A stretch of 64,000 nt of DNA from an uncultured Myxococcales bacterium (GTDB lineage: Bacteria > Myxococcota_A > Polyangia > Polyangiales > Polyangiaceae). Below are positions 19,510-29,723 of the stretch, piece after piece. The notes below the pieces were generated by a model. That model saw nothing but the letters and a program-made list of their open reading frames with translations, was not told the DNA's origin and ran no database searches. Position numbers and translations under genes: made by a program. The stretch spans positions 24,270-88,269 of the forward strand of contig CALFEQ010000006.1 of assembly GCA_937949945.1 (NCBI GenBank), given 5' to 3'. Numbering within the stretch: position 1 is the stretch's first letter; each line of letters opens with the position of its first letter.

Positions 19510-21240
19510 TCACGGGCAGGTGAAGGTGACCGGCACCTGGAGCTCCGGCTCGGCCCCGGCATCGGCCGGTGTCTTTGCAGCGACGAGGTTTCGCGACGAG
19601 CTCGCGATGCAGGCCGCGAGCTCCGGCGGACAGTCGGCGCAGGTCGCCTCCTTGAGGGAGCGATCCCTTCCGAGCCGGAGGTGTACCGTCGCCGCGATCG
19701 GCGCGGCCGGTCGCTCGCGGATCGAGCTCTTGGCGCAGGTCGTCCACGCGGTGGCGGCCCGCTTCGCCGAGAACTCCTTCGCGGCGATCCCGCCGGACGC
19801 TTTCGGCGTGCCGACCACCGCACGGCACTTCGCCGGTTGGAACGGAGCTGCGGCTCGCGGCGCGGGGGCGGAGGACGCCGAAGGCGCCGAAGACGCCGAG
19901 GCGGAGGCTTCGGGAGCGGTGCTCGCATCGGGAGGAGCCTCGGGCTCGCCGGCCGCCGGCGGTACTGCGGGCTCCGGCGTGGCGCTCGGAGGCGTGCTCG
20001 ACGGCGACGTCTCCGACGCGGATGCGGCGGGCGCTTGCTCGGAGGCCGAGGACGGAGGCGCAGGCGCCGCCGGCACGAGCTTCTGCGTGTGGAGCAGATA
20101 GCCCACGGCGGCCGCCCCGATCGCGAACGCGAGCACGCCGACGACGACGAACGGAGACCGCGAGCGACTCCGCTCCGTCGGCTCGGAGCGAGCGCCGACC
20201 GGGGGCGTGCTCTTGGCCACGTCCGTATCGCCGGCAGCCTTCGTCGCCGCGGTGACGTCTCCGCCCGGCGGGGCGTCCGACGAAACCGACGGGCTCCTCA
20301 TCGAGACGGGTATGCTCGCGCCCGGCTCCGGAAGCGGCTCGCCGGCCATGACGGCCTTGATCGCCGCACGCATCTCGCGGGCTGTCTGGAAGCGGGCCTC
20401 CCTCGCCTTCTCGATCGCGCGCATGCAGACCGCCTCGAGGCCCTTGTGGACCTCCGGGTAGATCGCCCGCGGAGGCTCCGGCGCGTCGTTGATGTGCTTG
20501 AGGACGACCGCGAGCGGGGATTCGCCGAGGAAGGGCACGCGCCCCGTCAGGAGCTGGTAGAGGATGATCCCCATCGAATAGATGTCCGAGCGGGGATCGA
20601 GCTTCTCGCCACGGGCCTGCTCCGGGGACATGTACTCGGGCGTGCCGACGACGAGCCCCGCGGTCGTCAGCTTCGTCCCTGCGGTCTTGAGCGAGCCGTC
20701 CGGAGAGTTCTCGTCCCGCTCGGTGATCTTGGCGATCCCGAAGTCGCAGACCTTGACGAGGTCGCGCCCGTCGTCGTCCTTGCGATCGAGGATCATGATG
20801 TTCTCGGGCTTCAGATCGCGGTGGATGACGCCCATCTCGTGGGCGACCGCGATCGCCGCGAGCGCCTTCATCATGATGTCGGCGATGCGCTCGTCCGAGA
20901 GCGGCCAGTCCTCGTGGATGACCCGGTAGAGGTCGCGCCCCTCGAGGTACTCCATCGCCATGTAGAGGAGGCCGTCGGGCTCCTCGCCGAACTCGATGAC
21001 GCGCACCGAGCTCGGGTGGTCGAGGCGGCTGGCGGCGCGGGCCTCGCGATGGAAGCGGGTGACGTACGTCGGGTCGACCGCGACCGACGGGTGCATCACC
21101 TTGAGCGCGACCGTCCGATCCAGCGTGTCGTCCCGGGCGCGGTAGACCGCGCCCATCGAGCCACCGCCGAGATGCTTCTCGACGACGAACTTCCCGGCGA
21201 TGCGCCGGCCGATGAGCGCGGGATCTCCCGCTTCCGACAT
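19510..21240 (-). CDS. Membrane Ser/Thr protein kinase (PknB type)
   Basis: Hanks-type kinase of 576 aa. The kinase domain spans about 14-275: glycine loop GGGSMGAVY, Lys47 in VALKVM, HRDLKPEN, CDFGIAK, GTPEYMSPEQ and DIYSMGIILYQLLTG. A Ser/Pro-rich linker leads to one membrane segment (FVVVGVLAFAIGAAAVGYLL), then a long Ala/Ser/Pro spacer and an extracytoplasmic domain with Cys pairs (KCRAVVGTPKASGGI, CADCPPELAACIASS). Most such kinases end in PASTA domains; this C-terminal domain resembles instead the TonB-C-like modules of myxobacterial lipoproteins. TATGCT lies 7 nt before the ATG at 21240, which argues against the slightly longer start that would begin inside that hexamer. Divergent from the E1 gene. 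Confidence 0.9.
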   Translation of the reverse strand: MSEAGDPALIGRRIAGKFVVEKHLGGGSMGAVYRARDDTLDRTVALKVMHPSVAVDPTYVTRFHREARAASRLDHPSSVRVIEFGEEPDGLLYMAMEYLEGRDLYRVIHEDWPLSDERIADIMMKALAAIAVAHEMGVIHRDLKPENIMILDRKDDDGRDLVKVCDFGIAKITERDENSPDGSLKTAGTKLTTAGLVVGTPEYMSPEQARGEKLDPRSDIYSMGIILYQLLTGRVPFLGESPLAVVLKHINDAPEPPRAIYPEVHKGLEAVCMRAIEKAREARFQTAREMRAAIKAVMAGEPLPEPGASIPVSMRSPSVSSDAPPGGDVTAATKAAGDTDVAKSTPPVGARSEPTERSRSRSPFVVVGVLAFAIGAAAVGYLLHTQKLVPAAPAPPSSASEQAPAASASETSPSSTPPSATPEPAVPPAAGEPEAPPDASTAPEASASASSAPSASSAPAPRAAAPFQPAKCRAVVGTPKASGGIAAKEFSAKRAATAWTTCAKSSIRERPAAPIAATVHLRLGRDRSLKEATCADCPPELAACIASSSRNLVAAKTPADAGAEPELQVPVTFTCP

Positions 21241-21319
21241 GAGCGGCAGCATAGCCGCTTTGGGCTCCGCCGGAAGGTCGGACCACTACCGTACGGAAGC
21301 CATGCTAGTAGAGAGCGCC

Positions 21320-23596
21320 ATGCCGCTCGACCGTGCACGTAGGTCCATCGAACGGCTGCGCTCCGTCGCGGCCGGAACGTCGAGGCTGCCCGCGCCGCCG
21401 CTCCGGCTCGAAGCCGGGCTCGCACGCGAGCTCTTCGCGTCACAGCTCTTCTGCCGCCTCACGGACGTGGAGGCCCACGAGCTCCGCGCGAGGAACCAGG
21501 GCTATTACACGATCTGCAGCGCGGGTCACGAGGGGAACGTCGCGCTCGGCGCGCTCACGCGCGCGACCGACCCGGCCCTCATCCATTACCGCAGCGGCGC
21601 GTTCTTCCTCGCGCGGGCCCGCCGGTGCTCCGGCGCCGACGCCGGGCGCGGCGCTCCGCCCGGCGTCGAGGAGCTTCTCCTCTCGCTCGCAGCGTCCTCC
21701 GACGATCCGATCTCCGGAGGCCGGCACAAGGTGTTCGGCAGCGTGCGCTGGGGCATCCCTCCGCAGACGAGCACCATCGCTTCTCACCTGCCGAAGGCCG
21801 TCGGAATGGCCCTCGCGATCGACCGCATGAAGAAGCTCGGCGTCCGCACCGGCAACGGCGGAATGCCCGAGGGCACGGTCGCGACGGAGCCCGACTCGAT
21901 CGTCATCTGCACGTTCGGCGACGCTTCGCTGAACCACTCGACGGCGCAGGGCGCGATCAACTCGGCCGCGTGGGCCGCGTACCAGCGCATCCCGGTGCCC
22001 CTCCTCTTCGTGTGCGAGGACAACGGCATCGGCGTCTCCGTGCGCACGCCTCCGGGTTGGGTCGAGGCGCGCATGCGCGCGATGCCGGAGGTGGCGTACT
22101 TCGCCGCGAACGGGCGCGACCTCTCGGAGGCATGGGAGGTGTCCAAGCTCGCCGTCGACTACTGCCGCGAGCGCCGCAAGCCGGCGTTCCTCCACCTCGC
22201 ATGCGAGCGCGTCTGGGCGCACGCCGGCAGCGACGCCGACGGCGAGTACCGATCGCGCGACGAGATCGCGCGCGCGGAGGACAACGATCCGGTGCTCCTC
22301 ACGGCGCAGTCGCTCCTCGACGCCGGCGTGATGACCGGCGCCGAGCTCGCCGCCGAGATCGAGCGGGCCCTCGAGATCGTGAAGACGCTCTCGGCCGAGG
22401 CGACGCGCAGGCCGAAGCTCTCCACGCGTGGCGAGGTGATGTCGTCGATCGCGCCATCGCGGCCGAGCCTCGTCGCCGCCGAGGCACGCCGAGCCGGATA
22501 CGCGCCGCTCCCGCCGGATGCGGAGAAGCCGAAGCCGCTCGGGCACTGCATCCGCGCGGGCCTCGCGGATCTCATGCGCAAGTACGGCGAGATGATCATC
22601 TTCGGCGAGGACGTCGCCGAGAAGGGCGGCGTCTACGGCGTCACCGTCGGGCTCCGCAAGACGTTCGGCGCCGGACGCGTCTTCAACACGCTGCTCGACG
22701 AGCAGACGATCCTCGGGCTGGCGATCGGCGCCGGGCAGGCCGGGCTCCTGCCCGTGCCCGAGATCCAGTTCCTCGCGTACCTCCACAACGCCGAGGACCA
22801 GATCCGCGGCGAGGCGGCGACGCTCTCGTTCTTCTCGCGAGGGCAGCTCAAGAACCCGATGGTCGTCCGCATCGCCGGCCTCGGCTACCAGAAGGGCTTC
22901 GGCGGACACTTCCACAACGACAACAGCCTCGCGGTGCTGCGCGATCTGCCCGGCGTCATCGTCGCCGTCCCGTCGCGCGGCGACGACGCCGTGAAGATGC
23001 TGCGCACGCTGATGGCGCACGCGCGCATCGACGGCCGCGTCGCGGTGATGGTGGAGCCCATCGCGCTCTATCACACGCGCGATCTGTTCCCCGGCGACGG
23101 CGCCTGGGCGTTCCCGCTCCCGCCGCAGGGCGAGGCGATCGACGTCGGCGAGGTCGGCGTCTACGAGCCGAAGACGCGCGACGCGAGCAAGCCGCCGCTC
23201 GTGATCTTCACGTACGGCAACGGCGTGCCGATGTGCCTGCGCGCGGCCCAGAAGCTCGCGAAGGAGGACGTCGCAGCGCGCATCGTCGACCTCCGCTGGA
23301 TCGCGCCGCTGCCCGTCGAGGCGATCGAGCAGCACGCGCGCGAGGCCGGCGCGATCCTGGTGGTCGACGAGTGTCGCAAGTCCGGCAACGTCTCGGAGGC
23401 GATCGCCGGCCTCGTCGCGGACAGCCCCGCGCTCCGCTCGAAGCCGTTCGCGCGCGTCGCGTCCGCCGACTGTTTCATCCCGCTCGCCGAGGCCGCGAAC
23501 CTCGTGCTGATGCAGGAGGACGAGATCGTCGCGAGCGCGCTCGCCGTCGTGGGACGGCGGCCTCAGCCTGCGCCGGCCGAGGCACGTCCGTCCTGA
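21320..23596 (+). CDS. Fused E1 alpha-beta 2-oxoacid dehydrogenase
   Basis: Thiamine-diphosphate decarboxylase component of a 2-oxoacid dehydrogenase, with E1 alpha and beta in one 758-aa chain. The alpha-like half (about 1-390) has GYYTICSAGHEGN and the ThDP motif FGDASLNHSTAQGAIN. The beta-like half (about 400-750) has MIIFGEDVAEKGGVYGVT, FNTLLDEQTILGLAIG, the potassium/interface region GGHFHNDNSLAVLRDLPG, and the transketolase C-terminal domain (PLVIFTYGNGVPM, VVDECRKSGNVSEAI). Such fusions are typical of branched-chain or pyruvate E1 in Bacteroidetes and delta-proteobacteria. E2 lies at 5145-6452; E3 is not in the window. An ATG at 21302 is an alternative start, 6 codons longer. Confidence 0.93.
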   Translation: MPLDRARRSIERLRSVAAGTSRLPAPPLRLEAGLARELFASQLFCRLTDVEAHELRARNQGYYTICSAGHEGNVALGALTRATDPALIHYRSGAFFLARARRCSGADAGRGAPPGVEELLLSLAASSDDPISGGRHKVFGSVRWGIPPQTSTIASHLPKAVGMALAIDRMKKLGVRTGNGGMPEGTVATEPDSIVICTFGDASLNHSTAQGAINSAAWAAYQRIPVPLLFVCEDNGIGVSVRTPPGWVEARMRAMPEVAYFAANGRDLSEAWEVSKLAVDYCRERRKPAFLHLACERVWAHAGSDADGEYRSRDEIARAEDNDPVLLTAQSLLDAGVMTGAELAAEIERALEIVKTLSAEATRRPKLSTRGEVMSSIAPSRPSLVAAEARRAGYAPLPPDAEKPKPLGHCIRAGLADLMRKYGEMIIFGEDVAEKGGVYGVTVGLRKTFGAGRVFNTLLDEQTILGLAIGAGQAGLLPVPEIQFLAYLHNAEDQIRGEAATLSFFSRGQLKNPMVVRIAGLGYQKGFGGHFHNDNSLAVLRDLPGVIVAVPSRGDDAVKMLRTLMAHARIDGRVAVMVEPIALYHTRDLFPGDGAWAFPLPPQGEAIDVGEVGVYEPKTRDASKPPLVIFTYGNGVPMCLRAAQKLAKEDVAARIVDLRWIAPLPVEAIEQHAREAGAILVVDECRKSGNVSEAIAGLVADSPALRSKPFARVASADCFIPLAEAANLVLMQEDEIVASALAVVGRRPQPAPAEARPS

Positions 23597-23611
23597 GCGA
23601 TCGTCGCTCTC

Positions 23612-24418
23612 TCAACGGCGGCCGCCGTCCACGCCCCTTCCGCCATCCGGGAAGCCGCCGTCCACGCCGCTTCCTCCGTCGGAAGAGCCACCGTCCACGC
23701 CGCTTCCTCCATCGGAGGAGCCTCCGTCCACGCCGCTCCCGCCATCCGAGGGGCCGCCGCCGTCGACGTCACCTCCTCCATCCGAGGAGCCGCCGCCGTC
23801 GACGTCACCTCCTCCATCCGGGAAGCCCGGCGGGCCGCCATCCACCGGCGACGGCACGTAGTACCCGTTGTCACGCGCGAAGGTCAGGAGGTTCTTGAAT
23901 GCTTGCACGTCCGTGCCGGGCAGCGCGTCGAGCTCGCTCACACGCGTGAACTCCTCGTCGTCGCCGCCGAGCTCCCAGTCCACGATGCACACGGAGGACG
24001 GCGGAGTCTGACCCCACGGGCACGGCCCCGGAGTGCCCGCATCGCCGAACGAAGGCGGCTGCTCGCCCCAGCCCGATCCCCAGTAATAGATGGGGCGCGA
24101 CTCGTTCTCGCCGTTCGTGCCGTTGCGGACCGCGATGATGGCGAGCGCGGTCTTCCGCGAGATCCGCACGCGGTAGACGTAGTCGGTGATCGTGAGCGCG
24201 CGATCGTTCGCGACGGCGAGAACGGCGCGGGCCTCGTCGGATCCCTCGAAGATCCCCGCTTCGGACGCCTGATCGAGCAGCTCGTCGGCGCTCGTTCCGG
24301 TGTCTTCCGTCGACTCCACCGCGCAGCCGAACGACAGGAGCGCGGCGAACGAGATGGCGGCGCTGCCCGACATGGCAACGCGGAACGGGAGCCTACGCGA
24401 TGAGCCGAAAGAGCGCAT
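23612..24418 (-). CDS. Lipoprotein with HhH-like region and Gly-Asp repeat tail
   Basis: A 268-aa predicted lipoprotein. The signal peptide ends in ALLSFGC (Cys near 28). Two stretches, residues about 40-75 (ELLDQASEAGIFEGSDEA) and about 150-180 (VSELDALPGTDVQAFKNLL), resemble degenerate helix-hairpin-helix elements; between them is a Trp/Cys-containing segment (IYYWGSGWGEQPPS). The last about 75 residues are imperfect tandem repeats of GGGDVDGGGSSD and SDGGSGVDGG, mirrored as a DNA minisatellite. Function is unknown; the tail may be a spacer or bind metal weakly (inference). A good Shine-Dalgarno, GGAGG, lies 6 nt before the ATG at 24418 and decides this start over an in-frame TTG four codons earlier. 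It converges with the E1 gene, 15 bp apart. Confidence 0.75.
   Translation of the reverse strand: MRSFGSSRRLPFRVAMSGSAAISFAALLSFGCAVESTEDTGTSADELLDQASEAGIFEGSDEARAVLAVANDRALTITDYVYRVRISRKTALAIIAVRNGTNGENESRPIYYWGSGWGEQPPSFGDAGTPGPCPWGQTPPSSVCIVDWELGGDDEEFTRVSELDALPGTDVQAFKNLLTFARDNGYYVPSPVDGGPPGFPDGGGDVDGGGSSDGGGDVDGGGPSDGGSGVDGGSSDGGSGVDGGSSDGGSGVDGGFPDGGRGVDGGRR
23634..23830. repeat. Coding minisatellite
   Basis: Imperfect 21-30 bp repeats (units of the type CATCCGAGGAGCCGCCGCCG and CCGCTTCCTCC) encode the Gly/Asp/Ser tail of the lipoprotein. Its copy number is likely to vary between strains. Confidence 0.7.
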
Positions 24419-24601
24419 GAAGACCTCCAACGAAAGAGTCGGAGCGCTTTAGCGCCACGCTCGACGGACTGCATCTCGATCGTCACGCCCAATGCCGCTT
24501 TATGAAACGGATCGACCCGGCTCGAGCGTAAGTGCGCGACGTTGCAACGATCGGCGCGTCAGGCGTGCGGCATCGCGCGCCACCGACCGCGCGGTACGGA
24601 G

Positions 24602-25825
24602 TCAGAGGCGTGCGCCGCGAGCGGACCGCACGAAGGCGACGACCTCGCGCTCCTCGTCGCCGACGGCCGCGACCTCGCGGGCGATGTCGCGCGGATCGTC
24701 GCCGGCGAGGATGCGCTCGCGTGCGCGTGACGAGCCCGTGAGCAAGTCGAACGCGGGGATGTGATCGACGAACTCGTACTTCTCCGTGCGGAACGCGAAG
24801 TGCTCGGGATGCGCGTGGTGCGCGAGCGCGACGAGCGCCACGTACGTGGCGACGGGTTGGAACGCGCGCGGATCGGTCGGATGGATCTGGACGCCACCGC
24901 ACGTCGTCCGTGCGTGCTTGTGGAACGTCGGCTCGAACGCGATCGGGCGCGCGACGAAGCCGCCGAGGCCGGTCGCCATGAGCCCGCGCGCGAGACGGGC
25001 GCCGTCGAGCCACGGCGCGCCCGTGATCTCGAACGGGCGTGTCGTCCCGCGCCCGTCGGAGAGGTTCGTGCCCTCGAGCAGGCAGCCGCCCGGATAGACG
25101 AGCGCCGTCTCGTACGTGGGCATGTTCGGCGAGGGCATCACGAACGGGCGGTCCCAGCTCGGCGCGTGGGCTTCGCGATCGAGGCCGCGCACCTCGACGA
25201 CGCGCACGAGCTCCGCGTAGCCCTCCTCGCGCGCCCGCCACGCGACGATCTCGCCGAGCGTGAGACCGTGGCGAATGGGGACGCGCTCGAGCCCGACGAA
25301 GGAGAGGAAGCTTGGCGCCTGGAGGCGCCCCTCGATCACCGTGTGCCCGAGCGGGTTCGGCCGGTCGAGGACGACGACGCGGACGCCCGCGTCGCGGCAC
25401 GCACGCGCCACGAGCACGGCCGTCCACACGAACGTGTAGTAGCGCGCGCCGACGTCCTGGAGATCGACGACGACGACGTCGATCCCCTCGAGGTGCTCGG
25501 GCCGTGGCGAGAGATCCTCGTAGCGCTCGCCGTAGAGGCTGACGACGCGCACGGGCGAATCGCCGTCGCGCGCGAGCGCCGGGCCGTCTTCGACGCCGAC
25601 CATGTCCTGCGCGTGCCCCGACCAGCCGTGCTCCGGTCCGAACAGGATCCGCGGCGCGATGCCGAGCTCGCGGAGCACCTCGAGGGCGTGGACGAGCCTC
25701 CTGTCGACGGACGCGGGATGCGCGAGGAGCCCGACGCGAGCGCCGCGGAGCTCGGCGACGAGACCGGACAGCGAAGGATCTTCCCTCAGACGATCGAGCC
25801 CCACCTGCATCACGGCGCGTTCCAC
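24602..25825 (-). CDS. DUF1343 / NamZ-type exo-beta-N-acetylmuramidase
   Basis: Member of the YbbC/DUF1343 family, whose Bacillus member NamZ removes N-acetylmuramic acid from the ends of peptidoglycan fragments. The 407-aa protein has the family features LRGARVGLLAHPASVD, ILFGPEHGWSGHAQDMV, VVDLQDVGARYYTFVWT, VLDRPNPLG, MPSPNMPTYETALVYPGGC and LLEGTNLSDGRGTTRPFE. The acidic residues of these motifs form the proposed active site. No signal peptide is seen, so it may act in cytoplasmic wall recycling, or on prey wall fragments after uptake (inference). I chose the GTG at 25825, which follows TAGAAT by 8 nt; an ATG at 25810 is the alternative. It lies alone, divergent from the response regulator. 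Confidence 0.9.
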   Translation of the reverse strand: MERAVMQVGLDRLREDPSLSGLVAELRGARVGLLAHPASVDRRLVHALEVLRELGIAPRILFGPEHGWSGHAQDMVGVEDGPALARDGDSPVRVVSLYGERYEDLSPRPEHLEGIDVVVVDLQDVGARYYTFVWTAVLVARACRDAGVRVVVLDRPNPLGHTVIEGRLQAPSFLSFVGLERVPIRHGLTLGEIVAWRAREEGYAELVRVVEVRGLDREAHAPSWDRPFVMPSPNMPTYETALVYPGGCLLEGTNLSDGRGTTRPFEITGAPWLDGARLARGLMATGLGGFVARPIAFEPTFHKHARTTCGGVQIHPTDPRAFQPVATYVALVALAHHAHPEHFAFRTEKYEFVDHIPAFDLLTGSSRARERILAGDDPRDIAREVAAVGDEEREVVAFVRSARGARL

Positions 25826-25988
25826 GGCGGCGCATTCTAGCCTCCGCATCACGCACGCCACGGCGCCGTCTCTCGTCGCGCGTACCGAAAACTTTGCGGC
25901 ACGAGGAGCGCGCCTTCGCCGTGATTGCCGCGCCATGGTATGCTCGACTTTGCAAACTTTGCGGACGATCCCGCTCGGGGAGTAGAGC

Positions 25989-27353
<1,365 letters not shown>

Positions 27354-27364
27354 TCGGGCCCCGC

Positions 27365-28138
27365 TCACGGGTGGCCGGGGTGCAGCCTGTGGCGGATCAT
27401 GTCACGGCGCTCCACCGTCGCTCGGCGAGCGAACAGCTTGACGAGCACGACGCCGGCGAGGAACCCGCCGATGTGCGCGAAGACCGCGACGCCGCTCGAG
27501 ACGTCCTCGTCGACGCGGCTCAGCTCCGGCAGCGCGGCGACGACTTGGACGACGATCCACCAGAGCAGCATCATGAACGCCGGCACCCTGAAGATCGGCC
27601 AGATGAACGGGATCGGCACGAGCACGTCGACGCGCACGCGCGGGTAGAGGACGAGATAGCCGCCGAGCACACCCGCGATCGCGCCCGACGCGCCGACCAT
27701 CGGCACGGGTGAAGCCGGATGGACGATCACCTGGAGGGCCGCCGCGGCCAGGCCGCACGCCAGGTAGAAGACGATGAAGCGGAGCCTCCCCATGCTGTCT
27801 TCGACGTTGTTCCCGAACACCCACAAGAACAGGGCGTTGCCGATGAGGTGGCTCCAGCTCCCGTGGAGGAACATCGACGTGAGCGGCGTGAGCCGGTTGA
27901 TGGGCTCCGCGTCGACGACGCAGAGGAGGCCGGGGGCGATCGGGACGCCGGTCCCGAGGCGCGCGCGTCCCGTGATCTCACCTGGGACGAGGCCGAGGTT
28001 GCAGATGCTCGCGGCGAGCACCTCGACGTCGAGCCCGGCGCCCTGGACGAACACCCACACCGCGCCGAGCAGGACGAGCAGCGCGATCGTGACGACCGGC
28101 GTGCGGAGCGTGGGGTTCTCGTCACGGATGGGGATCAC
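27365..28138 (-). CDS. Rhomboid intramembrane serine protease
   Basis: Integral membrane protease of the rhomboid family, 257 aa. The catalytic Ser is in GASGAIAGV, the His in FAHIGGFLAG of the sixth membrane helix, and the oxyanion Asn/His region is SHLIGNALFLWVFGN. At least six hydrophobic helices are visible. The frame can be extended to a TTG at 28174, but the GTG at 28138 gives the usual family start (IPIRDENPTLRTPVVT), so I chose it. In myxobacteria a rhomboid-like enzyme is proposed to process MYXO-CTERM proteins such as the one at 3188-4546. This one looks like the widespread housekeeping type, so a link is speculative. Confidence 0.93.
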   Translation of the reverse strand: MIPIRDENPTLRTPVVTIALLVLLGAVWVFVQGAGLDVEVLAASICNLGLVPGEITGRARLGTGVPIAPGLLCVVDAEPINRLTPLTSMFLHGSWSHLIGNALFLWVFGNNVEDSMGRLRFIVFYLACGLAAAALQVIVHPASPVPMVGASGAIAGVLGGYLVLYPRVRVDVLVPIPFIWPIFRVPAFMMLLWWIVVQVVAALPELSRVDEDVSSGVAVFAHIGGFLAGVVLVKLFARRATVERRDMIRHRLHPGHP

Positions 28139-28201
28139 GCCAACATCCGTGCAGCCGGCGTGCCCACAGGTCAACCGTCGTCGCTCGGGATTCCTGAACG
28201 A

Positions 28202-28236
28202 CGAAGACCCCGACCGTGCTGCGGTCGAGGTCTTCG
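28202..28236 (-). terminator. Stem-loop after the FHA gene remnant
   Basis: A 15-bp stem (plus-strand arms CGAAGACCCCGACCG and CGGTCGAGGTCTTCG, loop TGCTG) with one mismatch that becomes a G-U pair in minus-strand RNA. It sits between the broken FHA gene and the rhomboid gene. No U-run follows, so it is either a weak terminator or an RNA-stability element. Confidence 0.5.
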
Positions 28237-28319
28237 AAAGTGGCTCGAGGAGCTCAGCCGGCGGGCGTCAGTTCAGGCCCGGTCGGACCGGTACAGACAC
28301 TCGCGAAAGCGTACGACGC

Positions 28320-28695
28320 CTAGACGAGGCGCGGATGCGGCTCCGGCACGAACGTGCGCGGCGCCTGCGTGACCAAGAAGCCGACGCCGCCCGCTTCGAC
28401 GAGATCGCCTACCGCGAGGAAACCACGCTCGACTCGACGACCTTGGACGAACGCACCGTGCTTGCTTCCGAGATCGACGATGCGCACGCGATCACTCGGC
28501 CACGACCTCGGCGTGCTGGCGCGAGAGCTCCGGATAGCGCTCTGCGAAGATCGGGTTGTCGCGACCGAGCAGGAGTCGACCGTCGACGAGAATGCGACGG
28601 CCCTCGTCCTCGGGAGCTCCCCCGACCTGCTGGACGAGGACCGTCTCGAATCGGAGCGATACCTCCTCGTCGCTGCTCTCCGTAGTATCCGCCAT
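28320..28695 (-). pseudogene. FHA-domain protein, frameshifted
   Basis: A small phosphothreonine-binding FHA protein split by one frameshift. From the ATG at 28695, frame 1 encodes MADTTESSDEEVSLRFETV, then the FHA core ILVDGRLLLGRDN and PELSRQHAEVVAE, and stops at TGA 28492-28494. The other half of the domain continues in the next frame: PSDRVRIVDLGSKHGAFVQG, then GDLVEAGG and the end PEPHPRLV, with TAG at 28320-28322. Together they form a complete FHA domain (GR, SRQHA, VDLGSKHGAF), so a 1-base loss or 2-base gain near 28493-28500 must have split it. Either the gene is recently broken or the assembly has an error here. TAGGAC lies 8 nt before the start. Confidence 0.75.
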
Positions 28696-28825
28696 CGCGA
28701 GCGGTCCTAGAATACGGCCACGTCGGTGAAGCGAGCGACGCGTGGCGGCTCGCTCTGCATGGGGTTCCACCTTCGCGCGGCCCGGTCGCGGTCGTATGAT
28801 GATCGTTTGTTCCTTCCTCGACGTC

Positions 28826-29686
28826 ATGGAACCGAAGCTCGAAGCGATCCTCGGTGACGGCGACCGACAGCGCGAGACCGAGCTCGCGGCGTGCACCTCG
28901 GCGCCCGAGCACGTGCGCGCCGCGACGGCGAACAAGCTCGCGGCGATCGCGAGGGAGGCTGCCGCCGCGATCGCGGTGGCGGAGGAGTGCGGCGCCTCGA
29001 CTTCGGCGGAGACCGTTCGCCTGTCGCGCGCGGTCCACGCCCTCTCGCTCTTGCGGGTGGAGCACGCCAAGCGGCACTTGCTCTCCCTCGCCGACGACAC
29101 CTCCTTCGGCGTCCGGCGAGCCATCGCGCGCGCGCTCCGCGGCACGACGACTCCGGAGGGCCGCGCCGTGCTCGTTCATCTGCTCGCGGACGACGACGTC
29201 CGCGGGGAGGCGCTCCTCTCCATCGGAGAGGCGCCTTGGCCGGAGGTCTTGCCTTCGCTGATCGAGGTCGCCGAAGCCGACGAGCGCGCCGCGCGGTTCG
29301 CCGACGCCGCGATCGCGAAGTGCGGGGCCACGGCTGGGCCGAAGGAGGCGTACGCCGCGGCCGACTTCTTGGTCGAGCAGCTCGACGACGACTCGACGCT
29401 GGCCGCCGCGGTGCACGCGCTGATGGTCTGGGGCTCGAGCTTCGTGGGCGTCGCGGACAAGGCGCGCCGCCTCGCGAAGGAAGCGGGGAAGCGCAAGGTC
29501 GCAGGGCTCTGCTTGCTCGCGGCATGCACGGACGAAGGGAGCTCCTCTCTGGTCGAGCTTGCGCTCTCGGGGGGGGCGGTCGAGGCAAACGTCGCGTGGA
29601 GCTTCCTCCGCCCCCTCCTCGAAGACGCGGACGAGCGGATCCGCACCGCAGCCGAGCGCGTCCGCAAGGCGCTCGATCTGCGCTGA
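28826..29686 (+). CDS. HEAT-like repeat protein
   Basis: A 286-aa all-helical protein of unknown partner. It contains repeated Ala/Leu-rich helix pairs of the HEAT/PBS-lyase type (VRRAIARALRGTTTPEGRAV, VRGEALLSIGEAPWPEVLPS, AANVAWSF-like end). No signal peptide or catalytic motif is visible, so a protein-binding scaffold is likely (inference). TATGAT at 28795-28800 may be the -10, giving a short leader before the ATG at 28826; longer in-frame starts exist at 28742 and 28796 but would lie at or before that element. It is divergent from the broken FHA gene and is followed, 37 bp on, by a lipoprotein gene with its own -10-like site. Confidence 0.7.
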   Translation: MEPKLEAILGDGDRQRETELAACTSAPEHVRAATANKLAAIAREAAAAIAVAEECGASTSAETVRLSRAVHALSLLRVEHAKRHLLSLADDTSFGVRRAIARALRGTTTPEGRAVLVHLLADDDVRGEALLSIGEAPWPEVLPSLIEVAEADERAARFADAAIAKCGATAGPKEAYAAADFLVEQLDDDSTLAAAVHALMVWGSSFVGVADKARRLAKEAGKRKVAGLCLLAACTDEGSSSLVELALSGGAVEANVAWSFLRPLLEDADERIRTAAERVRKALDLR

Positions 29687-29711
29687 TTTCCGCGGCCGAA
29701 GGGGCCGATGG

Positions 29712-29717
29712 TATAGT
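29712..29717 (+). promoter_or_regulatory. -10 box TATAGT, 6 nt before ATG
   Basis: A near-consensus -10 (TATAGT) followed by CCGCGC and the ATG at 29724. The expected transcription start coincides with the start codon; one of the clearest leaderless candidates here. Confidence 0.5.
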
Positions 29718-29723
29718 CCGCGC

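Noticed and set aside
24540..24549. Palindrome CGTTGCAACG as an operator
   Set aside because: A single 10-bp palindrome downstream of one gene and upstream of another, with no second site or regulator; not distinguishable from chance.
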